From positions 53,077 to 117,076 of the forward strand of contig NZ_BMFU01000004.1 of NCBI RefSeq assembly GCF_014639235.1: a stretch of 64,000 nucleotides of DNA, written 5' to 3'. This DNA is from Paenibacillus silvae (lineage in GTDB: Bacteria; Bacillota; Bacilli; Paenibacillales; Paenibacillaceae). A program made the position numbers and the translations under genes. The notes beneath the pieces were generated by a model that made no database searches, was not told where the DNA came from, and worked only from the letters and a program-made list of their open reading frames with translations. Shown in pieces: positions 60,500 to 64,000 of the stretch (position 1 is its first letter; the number at the start of each line of letters is the position of its first letter).

Positions 60500-60664
60500 A
60501 TGGAGTTCATCGCCTTGATAGTATTTAGAGATGATACTGTATTTCAAAATGTATTGGCAAGGCAAAGCGAAGTGAAAAGGAGTTCGGCCATCAAAGGGCG
60601 TGCCAAAAAAACGGCGAAGATGCTTGAGCGAGTCATTCTTTACAGCGTTTACAATTGGGATTAG
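60500..60664 (+). CDS. Possible small protein (54 residues), unrecognised
   Basis: An ATG two bases after the HAD stop opens a 54-codon frame: it starts MEFIALIVFRDDTVFQNVLA, has a basic middle (VKRSSAIKGRAKKTAKMLER) and ends VILYSVYNWD. GTGAAG precedes the ATG, a weak ribosome site. It could be real, or the remnant of a longer gene; I do not recognise it. It fills most of the gap before the third glycosyltransferase. Confidence 0.3.
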   Translation: MEFIALIVFRDDTVFQNVLARQSEVKRSSAIKGRAKKTAKMLERVILYSVYNWD

Positions 60665-60743
60665 ATACGAGACGTGCAAATCTGTAATTGAATGTGCAGT
60701 TGCTGGAAAAGTCACTGATCTGTCGGAAAGGGGACCAAATCAA

Positions 60744-61769
60744 ATGGAAGAGGAACGACATTCGAACGACAGTCCATTGATATATCTGATCGTCCTGTGT
60801 CACAACAGCAAAAAATGGTTACACGCGTGTTTGAATTCGCTTGTTCAAACATCTTACTGCAACTACAGGATTCTTTTGGTCGATAATTACTCGTCTGACG
60901 GAAGCATCGAGGAGGCTCAACTGTTATTTCCATCAATCCGAGTTATTCGAAATTCAAGCAATCTCGGATGGTGCCAAGGGAATAATATCGCGATCCAGGA
61001 GGCACTTAACGAAGGTGCTGAATATGTGGTGCTATTGAATTCTGACCTTAAGACGGAAGATCCGTTGTGGTTAGATGCATTAGTAGAGTTTGCCTCCGCT
61101 AATCGGGAATACGGAATCATCGGGTGCACGCAGTATGAATATGATTCTGTTGGTTGGACGAAGTTGAATAGCTGGACTGAGTATATTCTTTGGAGCGGCA
61201 ATAGGGAGGCCATGTTCATGGATGATACCGATTACGGAAAACCAATCGAAAATGCTTATACCATTAGCGACTTGAAAAACTCTAAACATCTTGACTGTTA
61301 TTTTGTGCAAGGTGCAGCGATGATGGTTAGAGGGGACGTTTTCCAACGAATCGGTATGTTCGATGAAATTTATTTTATGTTCTATGATGAAGTTGATTTC
61401 TGCAGAAGAGCACGATGGCTGAACATCAAGACGGCATTGATTCCTGATAGCAGGGTAAAGCATGTAGGAGCTGGCCACACGTCCTCTAGCAAAAAAAACC
61501 GTCTAAAACGTAATTTTTATTACTCGCGCAACAAGTACATTTACGTTTTTACTGATATTACTTTTTCTGTAAAAAGAATGGCCAGAATTACGACTCGACT
61601 GTTATATCACGATATTAAGGACGCTCTCGGGGAAAAAGAAGATATTAGCGGAATCGGTCAATTATTTAGCGTGCTTGGTTCTTTGCTAAGATGCGTGCCA
61701 AGGATCATGTACAAGAGAAACCAGGACAAGGGTCAAATTAAAAAAGAGATGTACCTATCTAATTGGTAA
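60744..61769 (+). CDS. Family 2 glycosyltransferase (rhamnosyltransferase-like)
   Basis: 341 residues. Core: PLIYLIVLCHNSKKWLHACL, YRILLVDNYSSDGSIEEAQL, RNSSNLGWCQGNNIAIQEAL, and the N-S-D metal site at residues 99-101 (VVLLNSDLKTED). FMFYDEVDFCRRARW fits the WbbL/RfbN-type acceptor/base motif. C-terminal part is basic and amphipathic (SKKNRLKRNFYYSRNKYIYV), suggesting membrane contact. ATG at 60744 follows AAAGGGGA; the ATG at 60600 lies in a region without family similarity. It ends 19 bases before the carbamoyltransferase remnant. Confidence 0.87.
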   Translation: MEEERHSNDSPLIYLIVLCHNSKKWLHACLNSLVQTSYCNYRILLVDNYSSDGSIEEAQLLFPSIRVIRNSSNLGWCQGNNIAIQEALNEGAEYVVLLNSDLKTEDPLWLDALVEFASANREYGIIGCTQYEYDSVGWTKLNSWTEYILWSGNREAMFMDDTDYGKPIENAYTISDLKNSKHLDCYFVQGAAMMVRGDVFQRIGMFDEIYFMFYDEVDFCRRARWLNIKTALIPDSRVKHVGAGHTSSSKKNRLKRNFYYSRNKYIYVFTDITFSVKRMARITTRLLYHDIKDALGEKEDISGIGQLFSVLGSLLRCVPRIMYKRNQDKGQIKKEMYLSNW

Positions 61770-61788
61770 AAAGAATTGAGGAAAGTAT

Positions 61789-62450
61789 ATGAGAGACGGT
61801 TACTATTTGTCTACTTATTTAAGCGTCAATAGGTTGGGGCATGCGATGGATAGATCGGTAGCGCCGATCGTGCTGAAAGAGCGTATGGATGAATGGTTTT
61901 CCTTCTTCATTTATGCTACATATGATCTAGATCAAGGAAGACAAGGAGGAGCAGGTGCCGGAGGTAGCCATCTCGATCATTTGGCGTGGATCCAAACGAT
62001 GGCAGAGAGAGCCAATTGGTTCCTGACCAGCGTAGTACAGGCATTTTACGAGAAGAAAGGCGTACCGATCGTGTGCAATACCTCGTTAAAGTGACAACAG
62101 CGAGCCTATCATCAACAGGGCAGATGAAGCGATCAACTCTGCGTTGCAAAAAAAATCAAAGTCATCTATTTAAACGGTAAATAGGTCAAGTTGCAGAATC
62201 ATGAACAGTTTACAGAAATCAAACTCTTGGATGACCAGTGTTGGCACGAATTCTTTTTTAGTATAGTTCAGAGGTTAATCCAATTAGACCTACAAAAAGA
62301 CCAAAGTGTTTATCTATTTGAACCGGCCGGATCTTAGGAGCACGCTGGATATTATACTTAGAAGCGGTGCAAGGACACTAGATCGTTATACTACGGTAGC
62401 CTACAAGATGAAGCAGAACAGAACTGTTAAAAAAAAAGAATGCTCTCATT
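61789..62450 (+). pseudogene. Carbamoyltransferase (NodU/CmcH family) remnant with internal deletion and frameshifts
   Basis: The first 21 residues (MRDGYYLSTYLSVNRLGHAM) match the start of the intact gene at 62479. They are joined directly to the family's C-terminal part (SVAPIVLKERMDEWF ... IQTMAERANWFLTSVVQAFY ... CNTS), so about 1.25 kb is missing. The join carries GATGGA, near the short repeat GCAATGG that flanks the missing part in the intact copy (62533 and 63779). Between FSFF and GSHLDH the frame is shifted and then restored. After NTSLK the frame stops, but the next frame continues DNSEPIINRADEAINSALQ and YLNGK, and further coding-like sequence with stops runs to about 62450. Confidence 0.8.
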
Positions 62451-62478
62451 GAGCGTCTAATGAAATGAGGAATAGTGT

Positions 62479-64000
62479 ATGAGAAATGGATATTACCTAT
62501 CTACCTATTTAAATATCAATAAACTAGCGTGTGCAATGGATGTAGGTATGAGGCACGACCACAATTGCTCACTTTGGAGAAAAGAAGGAGACACAATCGA
62601 ACTTATCCATTATTGGGAGTTAGAGAGATTAACGAGGGAAAAGGGACATTATCGCGCTTTTAAAGACGCGGCTAAAGCGAAGGGTTTTATTAATAGACTT
62701 CTCAAGCCATTCGATTTAACGATAGACAATATGGTCGAGGTGTGGGGCACACCAGAGATCGCTACTTGCAACGATTATCATTCTTATAAGGAATATCCTG
62801 AGATAGCTTATCATAGCATCAGTCATTTATTCTCAGGGATCCTTGCAAACTCCAAGAGTTTCTATGAAGAGAACATTATCGGATTTGCCGTTGACGGAGG
62901 TCCGGATTATGTCATAGAACCTGAGGGGAATTGGCCTAGTTATACCTTCTGCGCATGTGTCGTACGGAAAGGACGCGTGGAAATTTTCCCGGTAATGGGC
63001 CCTGGGAGAATGTGGATGCATGCAGCACAGGTTTTTGAACTGCGTGAAGGCACATTAATGGCTCTAGCCAATGCGAGTAAAAGCGAGATGAAGCTTGATA
63101 TCCCTTTTTCATCTGAGTGGAATAACTACGATGATATGGAGATGATAACGAATTATGTTGACCAATTGATCAATACAGTGAATGTACTGGATCGAAAGGA
63201 CGAGGGCGTGCTGTTCAATTATTTCGATCCTTCATTCACTATCGAAGAGAACAAGATCAGCATGATCATGAAGATGATTCAGAAGAGATCGATCGAAATG
63301 ATGGACCGGAACGTCCAGACGATCGTCGATAAATACGGCTTGGATCCATCGGAATATCATTTATCAATCACCGGAGGCTATGCATTAAATTGTCCGACAA
63401 ACAGCTTTTTGATGAACAAATACAGATTCAAGGACTTCATAGCGCCGCCTTGTGTCAACGATTCGGGCATGTCGCTCGGGATCGCGCTGTACGCGTTCTA
63501 TAAAAAGATGGGTAAGTTTGATTTCACGCTTGAACATGCCTATCATGGCGATGAGGAGTTTGATATTGCTCAAGTGACAGAAGGCGGTCTGTACTCGAAG
63601 TTTATCAAGAGCGTTCGTAAATTTGACCCAAGTCAAGCGGCAGAGGACATCATCGAGAGCCCTATCGTATGGCTGAACGGGAGAAGCGAAATCGGTCCCC
63701 GTGCATTAGGGAACCGAAGCATTATCGTCGATCCGAGAAGCGGGATGGCAAAAGACAAGCTGAACATCATCAAACAGCGGCAATGGTGGAGACCGGTAGC
63801 GCCAATTGTATTAGAGGAGCATGTAGACGAATGGTTCGAGGATTGTTATCCTTCCCCATTTATGCTGCATACGTTCAAGATCAAGGAAGACAAGGTGGAG
63901 CAGGTGCCAGCAGTATGCCATCTCGATCAATCCGCACGGATTCAAACGATGGTGGAGAGTGCTAACCCTCTGCTGACCAGCGTTTTACAGGCATTTTACG
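62479..64000 (+). CDS. Carbamoyltransferase, NodU/CmcH family (3' end outside window)
   Basis: 507 codons without a stop up to the window end. N-terminal domain: MRNGYYLSTYLNINKLACAM, then MDVGMRHDHNCSLWRKEGD; metal-binding His112 and His116 (YHSISHLFSG); GFAVDGGPD (~135-143); LSITGGYALNCPTN (~295-308). C-terminal YrdC-like part: NGRSEIGPRALGNRSI (~400-415) and QWWRPVAPIVLEEHVDEWF. Relatives NodU, CmcH and TobZ move a carbamoyl group from carbamoyl phosphate to a hydroxyl of a sugar or antibiotic. ATG follows AATGAGGAA. I translated it base by base and found no frame break. Second copy after the broken one; suggests a carbamoylated product. Confidence 0.88.
   Translation, partial: MRNGYYLSTYLNINKLACAMDVGMRHDHNCSLWRKEGDTIELIHYWELERLTREKGHYRAFKDAAKAKGFINRLLKPFDLTIDNMVEVWGTPEIATCNDYHSYKEYPEIAYHSISHLFSGILANSKSFYEENIIGFAVDGGPDYVIEPEGNWPSYTFCACVVRKGRVEIFPVMGPGRMWMHAAQVFELREGTLMALANASKSEMKLDIPFSSEWNNYDDMEMITNYVDQLINTVNVLDRKDEGVLFNYFDPSFTIEENKISMIMKMIQKRSIEMMDRNVQTIVDKYGLDPSEYHLSITGGYALNCPTNSFLMNKYRFKDFIAPPCVNDSGMSLGIALYAFYKKMGKFDFTLEHAYHGDEEFDIAQVTEGGLYSKFIKSVRKFDPSQAAEDIIESPIVWLNGRSEIGPRALGNRSIIVDPRSGMAKDKLNIIKQRQWWRPVAPIVLEEHVDEWFEDCYPSPFMLHTFKIKEDKVEQVPAVCHLDQSARIQTMVESANPLLTSVLQAFY

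Noticed and set aside
63669..63965. 98-codon plus-strand frame inside the last carbamoyltransferase
   Set aside because: It is an out-of-frame reading of the intact gene; its resemblance to part of the remnant copy reflects the frameshift in that remnant.

Overview
The window looks like chromosome of a Paenibacillus-type, endospore-forming Firmicute. Evidence seen in the sequence: an alpha/beta small acid-soluble spore protein, five YheC/YheD spore-coat ATP-grasp proteins, YtrH/YtrI/YtvI/YtaF-type sporulation membrane proteins, Gram-positive ribosome binding sites, and gene order close to the Bacillus subtilis ytpI-ytoI/ytrI-ytrH/dnaE ... accDA-pyk-fxsA-ytvI-citZ-icd-mdh-phoPR-polA-mutM-ytaF-coaE-nrdR region. 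No ribosomal RNA is present, so a species name cannot be given.

Layout. 1-4,345: end of a uronate-polysaccharide utilisation locus (AraC-type regulator end, solute-binding lipoprotein, KdgF-like cupin, heparinase II/III-family lyase). 4,451-11,385: five tandem minus-strand YheC/YheD genes facing a plus-strand YheA/YlbF gene. 11,726-19,563: small membrane protein, YtoI-type CBS regulator, YtpI, YtrI/YtrH and dnaE, whose product carries two low-complexity insertions. 19,564-20,988: a 1.4-kb non-coding stretch holding three kinds of repeat. 20,989-32,700: PgpA-like phosphatase, accDA, pyruvate kinase, thioesterase, FxsA, YtvI, and the citZ-icd-mdh TCA genes. 32,915-36,257: diguanylate cyclase, short-chain dehydrogenase, cupin. 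36,530-42,544: a phosphate block (phoR, phoP, a soluble CBS-chemoreceptor fusion, pstB, phoU) with 11-bp-phased Pho boxes before phoP and pstB. 42,790-49,426: polA-mutM-ytaF-coaE, lytic transglycosylase, SASP and nrdR, then a lone tRNA-Ala(GGC). 49,975-54,734: a Fur-box-preceded siderophore uptake operon with a Btr-like regulator.

From about 54,735 to the window end the sequence becomes visibly AT-richer and the conserved housekeeping order ends. This accessory island holds a decayed acyl-carrier-protein ORF, a THUMP methyltransferase, an intact acyl carrier protein, a BtrH-like acyltransferase/peptidase-fold protein, three family-2 glycosyltransferases, a HAD phosphatase, a broken NodU/CmcH-type carbamoyltransferase and an apparently intact second copy that runs off the end. 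My inference is biosynthesis of an acylated and carbamoylated glycan or glycosylated small molecule. The combination is the best candidate here for an undescribed system, but its product cannot be read from this window alone.

Repeats tie distant parts together: a roughly 230-bp hairpin-rich element with short terminal inverted repeats occurs three times in gene-free gaps (11.5, 20.6 and 36.3 kb), the last copy directly before phoR.
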